Assembly (NCBI GenBank): GCA_937884635.1
Contig: CALGBW010000028.1
Span: forward strand, 1-23,495
Direction of reading: 5' to 3'
From: an uncultured Chlamydiaceae bacterium
Lineage (GTDB): Bacteria > Chlamydiota > Chlamydiia > Chlamydiales > Chlamydiaceae
Length of the DNA: 23,495 bases
How positions within the stretch are numbered: position 1 is the first letter of the stretch; each line of letters opens with the position of its first letter. Of the stretch, positions 14,534 through 21,486 are shown piece after piece. The position numbers and the translations under genes were made by a program. Under the pieces are notes generated by a model. That model saw only the letters and a list, made by a program, of their open reading frames with translations. It had not been told where the DNA came from and ran no database searches.

Positions 14534-15154
14534 TTAAGAGCAACTCGATATCCTGGAGTTAAATGTTGAGCAGACCTTGTTAACCAACAAGATGATACCA
14601 AAAGGATTTCCTCCTGGATCTGTCAAGAAGTTCGGCATATCACCATGAGAACCATTAGCTTCCTCTGGATATTCTATCTTTAGCTGGGCCTCGGCTAACA
14701 CTAAACTACAGTAGCATTTCACACACTCTGCATGCAAAGTAGCTTCTAAATCAGAGAGATCTTCTTTGCACAAATCTTCTAGACTACCTGCTAACGCAGT
14801 CAAGGCCATAGCTAAGACAACCACACCATAAGTTCTCGATAAGCGCGTCAATAGCTCGCAGAACGCTTTTTCCGTAATTACATTTCCATCCTTGCAACAA
14901 CAAGAAAGACATTTCAAAATAGATCGAAGCCATCTAGGGAGACAAGAAAGGCATCCTGCACTCTGCTCACACATGGAAGAGACAGCTGATTGCCAACCAC
15001 CACCAACTAAAACGGTGCTTATTAAAGAAGAGGAACTAGATAACAGTGATAAAGTGTCCTGAGATGTTTTTGGTGTTATAATCTTAACCGCAGTTGTTAA
15101 CTGAGAACAAACAGGGGTTGAAGGGGACCAAGAAGTAGAAAAACAACAAGTCAT
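14534..15154 (-). CDS. Cys-rich hypothetical protein, 206 residues
   Basis: Not recognised. It has 17 cysteines, clustered at the N-terminus (TCCFS) and in CLSCLPRWLRSILKCLSCCC (about 68-87), a Ser-rich stretch (37-43), and one hydrophobic segment (about 110-123). There is no typical Sec signal. The gene begins 12 bases after the xerD stop, so it is probably cotranscribed with hemB and xerD, but has no good Shine-Dalgarno sequence (AAGGA lies about 22 bases upstream). Its composition resembles that of the 8582-9352 protein. It may be a secreted effector, or a disulfide-linked protein of the infectious form. It converges on tRNA-Pro, which lies 33 bases away on the other strand. Confidence 0.65.
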   Translation of the reverse strand: MTCCFSTSWSPSTPVCSQLTTAVKIITPKTSQDTLSLLSSSSSLISTVLVGGGWQSAVSSMCEQSAGCLSCLPRWLRSILKCLSCCCKDGNVITEKAFCELLTRLSRTYGVVVLAMALTALAGSLEDLCKEDLSDLEATLHAECVKCYCSLVLAEAQLKIEYPEEANGSHGDMPNFLTDPGGNPFGIILLVNKVCSTFNSRISSCS

Positions 15155-15166
15155 ATCGAATAAATG

Positions 15167-16057
15167 TTAAAGATTCCTTGGATGATAAGTAAAAAATTTT
15201 TCTATTAGAGAATCAGCAGCAACATGTGTATAAACCTCTGTAGAAGAGATTCTTGCATGACCTAACATTTCTTGAATAACACGTAAATCCGCCTGATTAT
15301 CCAACAAGTGCGTAGCAAAAGCATGTCTTAAGGAATGAGGCGATACATTCTTGTGAGTAACCTGTTCTGCATAATAACGAATTCTCTTCCACACAGTAGT
15401 GCGATCTAAAGGTTTGCCTTTTAAAGAAACAAATAATGAGTTCTCTTCAGGATATTTTTTTTGCCAGGCTTCCCTAGCAGCAACCAGATAATCATCGATT
15501 GCTTGCACAGCTCGTGTTCCTAAAGGAACCAAACGCGTTTTAGAACCCTTACCCGTTACCCGAACAAACGCATCACTCACATCTCCAATGCGAAGACCAC
15601 ACAGTTCTGAAACGCGAATTCCCGTGGAATATAGCGTGTGTAGAATAGCTGTATCCCTACAGGCAACATCGGGTCGAATAGACGTGTCCTGACTAGGCTT
15701 GATCAATAAGGCGTCGACCTCAGCAGGAGTAAGAACAGAGGGAAGACGTTTCCAAATTTTAGGGTGCTCGATAATAGGAGTTTGAGCAATTTTCTTTCCA
15801 TCTTTTAGAAAAGAAAAAAAGATCTTCAAAGCAATTAAACGGCGGGCGATCGTTGTCTCTGCTTCTTTAGCTTTCGCTCTTTTTTCTATAAAGGAAAGCA
15901 CTCGATCCTGAGTGATTTCCTCTAGAGATTGGATGTTCCCATCTTTTAAAAAGAGCGAAACATCCTGACAATATGCCGCTATAGAATTCGATCTCAACCC
16001 TCGATCAACTGATAGAAAAACAACAAATTGTTCTAACAAAAGGGAGTGATCTTTCAT
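15167..16057 (-). CDS. xerD: Tyrosine recombinase XerD
   Basis: 296 residues with the full catalytic set of chromosome-dimer recombinases: R148 (TGIRVSELCGLR), K170 (VTGKGSKTRLVPLG), H241 and R244 (HSLRHAFATH), H267 (LGHARISS) and Y276 (EVYTHV). The N-terminal SAM-like core-binding domain spans about 1-105. Length, the C-terminal HPRNL and the block LRVIQEMLGHARISSTEVYT fit XerD better than XerC. XerCD resolves chromosome dimers at dif near the terminus. The ATG overlaps the hemB stop as ATGA, so translation is probably coupled. Housekeeping context and absence of flanking att repeats argue against a phage or island integrase. Confidence 0.9.
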   Translation of the reverse strand: MKDHSLLLEQFVVFLSVDRGLRSNSIAAYCQDVSLFLKDGNIQSLEEITQDRVLSFIEKRAKAKEAETTIARRLIALKIFFSFLKDGKKIAQTPIIEHPKIWKRLPSVLTPAEVDALLIKPSQDTSIRPDVACRDTAILHTLYSTGIRVSELCGLRIGDVSDAFVRVTGKGSKTRLVPLGTRAVQAIDDYLVAAREAWQKKYPEENSLFVSLKGKPLDRTTVWKRIRYYAEQVTHKNVSPHSLRHAFATHLLDNQADLRVIQEMLGHARISSTEVYTHVAADSLIEKFFTYHPRNL

Positions 16058-17046
16058 CTTTCGATTAAAGAATTTTCTAATAGAAAAGGTGTAGCATAGC
16101 TAACAATAGCATTTGCCCCAGCCCGCTTAATAGCAATTAAAGACTCCAAAATAATGGAAGGGAAGTCTAGAAATCCTTTCGCTGCAGTTGTGGCTAGCAT
16201 CGTATATTCCCCGCTAGCTTGATAAGCTATCAGTGGAAGAGAAGAGAATTTTCTCATACGAGATAGGATATCTAAATACATACCAACAGGGGAGATCATT
16301 AACATATCAGCTCCCTCCTCCTCGTCTAAAGCAGTCTCTATGAAGGCTTCTCGGCTATTCCTAGGATCCATTTGATAGACGTGTGTGTCCTCAACAAGGA
16401 TAGAAGATCCTAAAGCTTCTCGAAATGGTGTGTACAAAGACGAATCATACTTAACACTATAAGAGAGAATAGATGTCTGCTCGTAACCTGAGGAGTCCAA
16501 TCTAGAACGAATGTTTGCTACCTGCCCATCGATCATACCATTAGGAGAAACAACATCTGCTCCCATCTCAGCATGTAACAAAGCCATTTCACCAAGGCGA
16601 TCCATCGTCGCGCTTTTCATATCCTGATCTTCTAAAACAATATTCCTTCGACCATCAGATGTATATAAATCCAAAGAAAGACTGCTAATTACACATAGTT
16701 GAGGGAATTTAGTTTTTATTTTCTTAATAGCTAAACACAAAATATTGTTTGGGATGAGAGCATATGACCCTTCATCGTCCTTCATTTCCTGAGGGACAAC
16801 AGGAAAGAGCATAACAGTTCTTAAACCTAACGGATAAAGATTTTCTAACTCCTCTAACAACAGATCCACACTCCAACGATAAACACCTGGAAGACTGCGA
16901 ATCTCTTCTTTAATTTCCACACCAACAGTAACGAAGAAAGGGGCGATTAAGTCTCTAGTTGTTAAAAATGTTTCAGCTATGAGTTCACGAATCGCCTCAG
17001 TTTTTCTATTCCTTCTGGGGCACTTTGGCAAAATAATATTTTTCAT
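16054..17046 (-). CDS. hemB: Delta-aminolevulinic acid dehydratase (porphobilinogen synthase), diverged active site
   Basis: 330 residues, the usual HemB length, colinear with the family: N-terminal PRRNRKTEAIRELIAETFLT, TRDLIAPFFVTVG, then SYSVKYDSSLYTPFREA with K199 as the first Schiff-base lysine, VYQMDPRN, EEGADMLM, and LIAYQASGEYTML. HemB joins two 5-aminolevulinates into porphobilinogen for heme. The second catalytic lysine, expected in a MVKP block, is replaced: the sequence reads MISP with S252, and the codons ATG ATC TCC CCT leave no doubt. The PSDMMDGR block reads PNGMIDGQ, and the metal-binding region reads LDLYTSDGRRN instead of LDPYTSxGHDG. The frame is intact, so the protein is made, but its activity is in question. 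A Shine-Dalgarno sequence (AAGG) lies 11 bases upstream. Confidence 0.93.
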   Translation of the reverse strand: MKNIILPKCPRRNRKTEAIRELIAETFLTTRDLIAPFFVTVGVEIKEEIRSLPGVYRWSVDLLLEELENLYPLGLRTVMLFPVVPQEMKDDEGSYALIPNNILCLAIKKIKTKFPQLCVISSLSLDLYTSDGRRNIVLEDQDMKSATMDRLGEMALLHAEMGADVVSPNGMIDGQVANIRSRLDSSGYEQTSILSYSVKYDSSLYTPFREALGSSILVEDTHVYQMDPRNSREAFIETALDEEEGADMLMISPVGMYLDILSRMRKFSSLPLIAYQASGEYTMLATTAAKGFLDFPSIILESLIAIKRAGANAIVSYATPFLLENSLIER

Positions 17047-17464
17047 ATCAAAAAAACCTTGTTCAGAGAAGGTATTGAGACCTTTTTACCATTTATTCAC
17101 CAACATTTTCCACACAATCAAGAAAATATATAGAACTTATATACATAATTTTCTTCTTCTTTATAGGGTGTGGAAATTGTTGATAACTGTTGTTTAAAGA
17201 GAGAAAAATAATGTGGGTTTTATGTTTATAACTTTGTTGAAAACTCGTCAACTCTGTTGAGAAAAAGGAGTTTTTATCAATTGTGAACACCCTTTTATGC
17301 AAAAACACCACAAGCAAGGGGAAATCTCCATTGCTATACCTTGCCAAATACAACTGTGGTTGGTATGGTGGGATCGATTATAACAAGAGCATTAAACTAG
17401 TTTAGAGAGATAGAGCTGAGATCTATTACTGAAGAAAGATTTCAGAACTCATTTAGGAGTGGAC
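17047..17464. other. Probable chromosomal replication origin region (oriC) between hemB and thyX
   Basis: 418 AT-rich bases with no gene, flanked by divergent genes. DnaA-box-like 9-mers (consensus TTATCCACA) are clustered. Forward: TTATTCACC (17093-17101) and TTTTCCACA (17106-17114). Reverse strand: ATTTCCACA (17169-17177) directly abutting TTATCAACA (17178-17186), then TTTTCAACA (17235-17243) and TTCTCAACA (17255-17263). Each has one or two mismatches. A very AT-rich stretch at 17119-17163 could be the unwinding element. Plus-strand composition changes from C-rich to G-rich across this gap. Several Chlamydia genomes are numbered from hemB as the presumed origin (from memory). The hemB and thyX promoters must also lie here. 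Confidence 0.75.
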
Positions 17465-19051
17465 ATGTTAGGGGTTGATGAAGAGTTTTCTGAAAGTCAG
17501 AAACAGTTATTAACGTGTTTTACCACCAACCTGCATTCAAATATTTTTGCTCTAAAAAATCTTCCTGAGGTTGTTAAGGGAGCTTTGTTTTCTAAGTATT
17601 CCAGATCAACTTTAGGCTTACGATCTTTGTTGTTGAAAGAATTCTTGGGTGGGGATCATGGTTTTGATTCTACTGTTGTGGATCATGATGTCCATATTCA
17701 AAAGGCTGATGATTTCTATCGTCGTGTTCTTGATGGCTTTGGAGATGATTCTATTGGTGAACTAGGTGGCGCGCATCTTGCTATGGAGGGAGTTTCCATG
17801 CTTGCCGCGAAGGTTATCGAAGATTCTCGGATTGGAGGGTCTCCTTTAGAAAAGTCCTCTAGGTATGTTTATTTTGATCAGAAGGTAAAAGGGGAGTATT
17901 TATATTACCGCGACCCTATTTTGATGACATCGGCTTTTAAAGACGTGTTTTTAGGCACGTGTAATTTCCTCTTCGATACATATTCCGAGCTTATACCTCA
18001 AGTCCGTGCATATTTTGAAAAGCTCTATCCTAAAAGTCCTGACGTTTCACAAACAGCATATACGGTTTCTTTACGCGCTAAGGTCCTTGATTGCTTACGT
18101 GGTTTGCTTCCAGCAGCAACTCTAACTAACCTTGGGTTATTTGGTAACGGGCGGTTCTGGCAGTATTTACTACATAAGTTACAGGGACATAATTTGTCAG
18201 AAATGCGTGCTATTGGGGAGTCCTCTTTAGAAGAATTAATGAAGATCATCCCTTCTTTTGTGAGTCGAGCTGAATCGCATCATCATTTCCATCAAGGGAT
18301 GGTTGAGTTCAGACAAACATTGAAGGAACAGTTACAAAGTTTAAATGATAAAGTTATTCAGGAAAAAGGAGAGGTCTCTCCTGGCGTTCGTTTGGTTTAT
18401 GGGGATCCCGATGGGATCTATAAGGTGGCGGCAGCATTCCTTTTCCCTTACTCGGAAGCCTCTTATGATTTCCTAATCCAAAAATGCAAGACTCTACCTA
18501 AAGAAGACCTGACCCGTATTATTGAAGCTGGTTCTTCTTCTCGAGAAAATAGACGTCATAAGTCTCCTCGAGGATTAGAATGTGTAGAATTTGGTTTTGA
18601 TATTGTTGCGGATTTTGGTGCTTATCGGGATTTACATCGACATCGCACGCTTACCCAAGAGCGGCAACTTTTAACAACACACTTGGGATATAACGTTCCA
18701 GAACAACTCCTTGACACTCCTATGGAGAGTATCTTCCGTAATGCTCTTGAAAAAGCTGGGGAAGCATATAATTTAATCTCTCAGGAATTTCCTGAAGAGG
18801 CTCAGTATCTTGTTCCGTTAGCGTATAACATTCGTTGGTTATTCCATATTAATGGACGTTCCTTACAGTGGCTTTGTGAACTACGCTCTCAACCTCAAGG
18901 TCATGATAGCTATAGAAAAATTGCTGTAGACATGGCTAAAGAAGTGATTCGTTTTAACCCAATCTATGAAAACTTCTTAAAATTCGTTGATTATTCTTCT
19001 TGTGATTTAGGCCGTTTGGCACAAGAGTCGAAAAAATCTCCAACCATATAA
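17465..19051 (+). CDS. thyX: Flavin-dependent thymidylate synthase, double-length chlamydial form
   Basis: 528 residues, about twice a typical ThyX and the length known for the chlamydial enzyme (CT632 in C. trachomatis). ThyX methylates dUMP using methylene-tetrahydrofolate and FADH2 and releases tetrahydrofolate. The second half carries the RHR motif (DLHRHRTLTQERQLL, RHR at 392-394) and the later IRWLFHINGRSLQWLCELRS. The first half is a diverged copy with SIGELGGAHLAMEGVSMLAA, then SPLEKSSRYVYFD, then LTNLGLFGNGRFWQYLLHKL. The ATG at 17465 is preferred because AGGAG (17455-17459) lies 5 bases before it; the GTG at 17459 overlaps that site. Folate genes in the left part of the window supply its cofactor. 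A strong terminator follows. Confidence 0.92.
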   Translation: MLGVDEEFSESQKQLLTCFTTNLHSNIFALKNLPEVVKGALFSKYSRSTLGLRSLLLKEFLGGDHGFDSTVVDHDVHIQKADDFYRRVLDGFGDDSIGELGGAHLAMEGVSMLAAKVIEDSRIGGSPLEKSSRYVYFDQKVKGEYLYYRDPILMTSAFKDVFLGTCNFLFDTYSELIPQVRAYFEKLYPKSPDVSQTAYTVSLRAKVLDCLRGLLPAATLTNLGLFGNGRFWQYLLHKLQGHNLSEMRAIGESSLEELMKIIPSFVSRAESHHHFHQGMVEFRQTLKEQLQSLNDKVIQEKGEVSPGVRLVYGDPDGIYKVAAAFLFPYSEASYDFLIQKCKTLPKEDLTRIIEAGSSSRENRRHKSPRGLECVEFGFDIVADFGAYRDLHRHRTLTQERQLLTTHLGYNVPEQLLDTPMESIFRNALEKAGEAYNLISQEFPEEAQYLVPLAYNIRWLFHINGRSLQWLCELRSQPQGHDSYRKIAVDMAKEVIRFNPIYENFLKFVDYSSCDLGRLAQESKKSPTI

Positions 19052-19083
19052 AAGATCAAAAACTTTTTAATAGAAGTTTGGTT

Positions 19084-19126
19084 AGATTAGAGGCTCTCAA
19101 TTTTCCACGAGCCTCTAATCTTTTTT
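19084..19126 (+). terminator. Rho-independent terminator after thyX
   Basis: A perfect 13-base-pair stem, AGATTAGAGGCTC (19084-19096) with GAGCCTCTAATCT (19109-19121), a 12-base loop, then a T run. It abuts the stop codon of the convergent small gene. Confidence 0.95.
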
Positions 19127-19128
19127 GT

Positions 19129-19446
19129 TTAAAGGAAACTATCCTTTGGTTGTTCATTATTTTCGGGTCCTTTGCTATTTTGGGAGCAATCATAACCCGA
19201 AGTGCCAAGTAATCTACGTCGTCCAGGATGATGAGATTTATCTTCTACTCCTCCATTACCTCCGCCTTTTTTATCTTTTGGTGGGCAAGCCAAACAGCTG
19301 CAATCATAGGCGCCAGGGGAGCTGCTGTTACCCAGAGCCTTTTCAGCTAATTTTCGGGTTTTTTCTGTTGTTGGATTTGTAGTGTTGCCTCCAGAGGGTC
19401 CACAGTGATGTGAACCACTACCGCTACTTTGCGCGGGACTGACCAT
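19129..19446 (-). CDS. Small Gly/Ser/Pro-rich Cys-containing hypothetical protein
   Basis: 105 residues, low complexity and probably disordered. The N-terminal 20 residues are Ser/Gly/His-rich. One short helix-like stretch (TRKLAEKALG) follows, then two short repeats of the pattern G-x-x-(S/G)-x-YDCS type (GAYDCS at about 45-50 and SGYDCS at about 83-88), a CLAC pair and a GGGNGG tract. There is no membrane segment or standard signal. The ATG has a weak GAGAT upstream. The stop lies against the thyX terminator, which may serve both. It could be a species-specific secreted protein. It is an open frame without homology I can recall, hence the moderate confidence. Confidence 0.55.
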   Translation of the reverse strand: MVSPAQSSGSGSHHCGPSGGNTTNPTTEKTRKLAEKALGNSSSPGAYDCSCLACPPKDKKGGGNGGVEDKSHHPGRRRLLGTSGYDCSQNSKGPENNEQPKDSFL

Positions 19447-19530
19447 TGTTATCTCACAAGTTGTTTTTTTCTAAAACCGGCGGAGACGGTATGCCTGAGT
19501 GCTTGTTTTATATTTAATATTGGGGGGAGG

Positions 19531-20934
19531 TCAATTCACACTAGAAAACAAGCCGATTTCTTTTGCATAGTGAATTAAAGCATCATGCATGATGGACATC
19601 ATTTCTATTTTAGATGGGTCTATAAAAGTAGGTAGGGCAAAGTCTTCGGAGCTTATTTCTAAGAAACCTAGTTTACAAGCAAGCTCAAAGTTTTTGGTAA
19701 TCACGGCTTTCATCAGGGGCACAAGAGGAATGTCCAAAGCCATAACACTATCATACACTTCACTATCTATGAATGGTCTTGTCTCACCATGAAGATTAGT
19801 ATCCACATCTGCGAACAAACGTTTCTTTTGGAAGAAGCCAGAAAGATAAGCGCGTGTCAATGTGAATTTATTCCAACCTAAACGAAGGAAATTCAAAGCA
19901 GTACGTTTGCGGGGTTTCCTTAGAACGGTAACAGCAAAATCTCGTAGTCCTAGACAAGGGGTTGAATCAGGGGCACAGAGCCTACCGGTGAGTGGATCTC
20001 CGCTGATTAAAGAGAACGTGTCGTTTTCAAGTTCTGTAATAGGAAGCAAATCAGCTAAACATGCTCCTTGCGAGGTAATGATATATTTTCTAAATGGTAG
20101 AGGAAGTCCAGACCCTGCTAATGCAACTACACGATCACTTAAAATTTTTCCCTTTAAGAACAAGTGTCCTATAGACAAAACCTCTTGGAAAGAAATAGTG
20201 AAAACGTGGTCTTTTTCGCTTTTAATCGGAGCGATATTTTTAATGTGAACAGAAGGTAAACCAGACGGGAATGGACCAGAAATGGTGTGTAGCTCTGCTA
20301 TAGCACGTAAATCTTTAGCTGGTAATACCAATTGATCTGTTGAAATAACATGAGGGCGTAATCCAAATAATTTAGAGACAGCCTTAATTCCTGTTGTGAG
20401 AACATACATGCCTTCTTCTCGCGAAGAGAACACATGCAGGAGTTTTTCTATAGAAGGAGAAAAAGGTTTATTCTCAGCAAGATTGATAAAAACATCTCGA
20501 GGTTTAACCGTAGGGAGTGCAGGTATATCAAAAGGGCGCTGTTTGAAAAGAGCAAACAACCCTTCTTTCTTAAAGACGGCAAAAAGTTCTTCTTTTGACA
20601 AAGAGGCTAAGTCATAAGCATATTTTGTATCCGATGATCCAGGTTTTTTCTTGATCATTACATCTAGTAATATGCGTTTTTCTCCTCTTCGAATTTCAGT
20701 CACTTCTCCGTCTACGGGAGAGGTGATGAAGACATCAGGATGGTATTTATATGCTGCAACTGGATCACCAGCCGCGACATTATCTCCTAGAGATACTAAG
20801 ATTTTCAATTGGATAGGGGAATAGGGGCGTAGATCAACAGCCACAATAGTTGGGTCTATTCTACGAAACAAACCAGACTCTTTAGGAGAGCCTTGCAGAG
20901 ATAAATCTAAACCCCGAGTAACTACTATCTTCAT
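19531..20934 (-). CDS. nqrA: Na(+)-translocating NADH:quinone oxidoreductase subunit A
   Basis: 467 residues, the usual NqrA length. The N-terminus MKIVVTRGLDLSLQGSPKES and the biotinyl/lipoyl-like block VSLGDNVAAGDPVAAYK with VFITSPVDGEV fit the family. NqrA is the large cytoplasmic subunit of the sodium-pumping NADH dehydrogenase at the inner membrane and contributes to quinone binding. It has no membrane segment of its own. The other subunits are not in this window. The upstream small gene ends 21 bases before the ATG, and no Shine-Dalgarno sequence is obvious, so expression is probably linked to that gene. This is the main leftward gene on the rightward replichore, so it is transcribed against the probable fork direction. 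Confidence 0.93.
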   Translation of the reverse strand: MKIVVTRGLDLSLQGSPKESGLFRRIDPTIVAVDLRPYSPIQLKILVSLGDNVAAGDPVAAYKYHPDVFITSPVDGEVTEIRRGEKRILLDVMIKKKPGSSDTKYAYDLASLSKEELFAVFKKEGLFALFKQRPFDIPALPTVKPRDVFINLAENKPFSPSIEKLLHVFSSREEGMYVLTTGIKAVSKLFGLRPHVISTDQLVLPAKDLRAIAELHTISGPFPSGLPSVHIKNIAPIKSEKDHVFTISFQEVLSIGHLFLKGKILSDRVVALAGSGLPLPFRKYIITSQGACLADLLPITELENDTFSLISGDPLTGRLCAPDSTPCLGLRDFAVTVLRKPRKRTALNFLRLGWNKFTLTRAYLSGFFQKKRLFADVDTNLHGETRPFIDSEVYDSVMALDIPLVPLMKAVITKNFELACKLGFLEISSEDFALPTFIDPSKIEMMSIMHDALIHYAKEIGLFSSVN

Positions 20935-20955
20935 ACCCGGGGATTATAGAAGTTT

Positions 20956-21387
20956 TTACAAGGGAATCCAGTTTTTTTTCTTATTTTTTTTCGTTTTTGC
21001 CTTGTGTACAGGAGGATGTGCTTGTTGAGATTCACTTTCTCCAAGAGAATCGGCTAAACTATCGATAAGTGCTTCTGTTTCCTTCTTATACTCGTTACAA
21101 GAAGCTCGAATTTTTTCTAGAGCCATCCACTCTTCCGGAGAAAAGTTATCAGGATTGTGCGCAAATGTTTCCATTTGCTCTCTTGTCATTCCCGTCTTTT
21201 TCAAAATTTCTTGAGATCGTTCATTCAGCTCTTGGATTTTTTCTTGAGTCTTCTCAATAAGAAGTTGGTAGTCTAGTTCTGAGTCTGAAGATAAAGCAGA
21301 TTCAAAAGAGGGGTCAAAGTCAATTTTATAAATCGACAATATTTGTTTAATAGAATCAACTATTTTTTGAGCTGAATTACCATGCAT
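20956..21387 (-). CDS. Small charged helical hypothetical protein upstream of nqrA
   Basis: 143 residues, hydrophilic and largely helical. A Glu/Lys/Gln-rich central part (about 45-75) looks like a short coiled coil, and the C-terminus is strongly basic (KAKTKKNKKKNWIPL). No membrane segment is seen. Its position between nqrA and greA matches the CT635-type chlamydial gene of unknown function. I chose the ATG at 21387 because GAGGTG lies 6 bases upstream; a GTG at 21396 overlaps that site. The size and charge would suit a small chaperone or nucleic-acid-binding protein, but there is no direct evidence. It is cotranscribed with nqrA and divergent from greA. Confidence 0.78.
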   Translation of the reverse strand: MHGNSAQKIVDSIKQILSIYKIDFDPSFESALSSDSELDYQLLIEKTQEKIQELNERSQEILKKTGMTREQMETFAHNPDNFSPEEWMALEKIRASCNEYKKETEALIDSLADSLGESESQQAHPPVHKAKTKKNKKKNWIPL

Positions 21388-21486
21388 AACAAACACCTCA
21401 AATTTTAATTAATTATAAAAAAATATTATTTATTTGGTGATGTAATATTGCTCTTTTTTATAGGGAGGCGTATATTTCCCCCAAAA

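Noticed and set aside
14534..15154. Metallothionein or zinc-finger reading of the Cys clusters
   Set aside because: Cysteines sit in hydrophobic and basic stretches without regular CxxC...CxxC spacing.
15167..16057. Integrase of a mobile element
   Set aside because: Length and motifs fit housekeeping XerD. There are no attachment repeats, phage genes or composition change around it; the nearby tRNA-Pro shows no duplicated 3' end.
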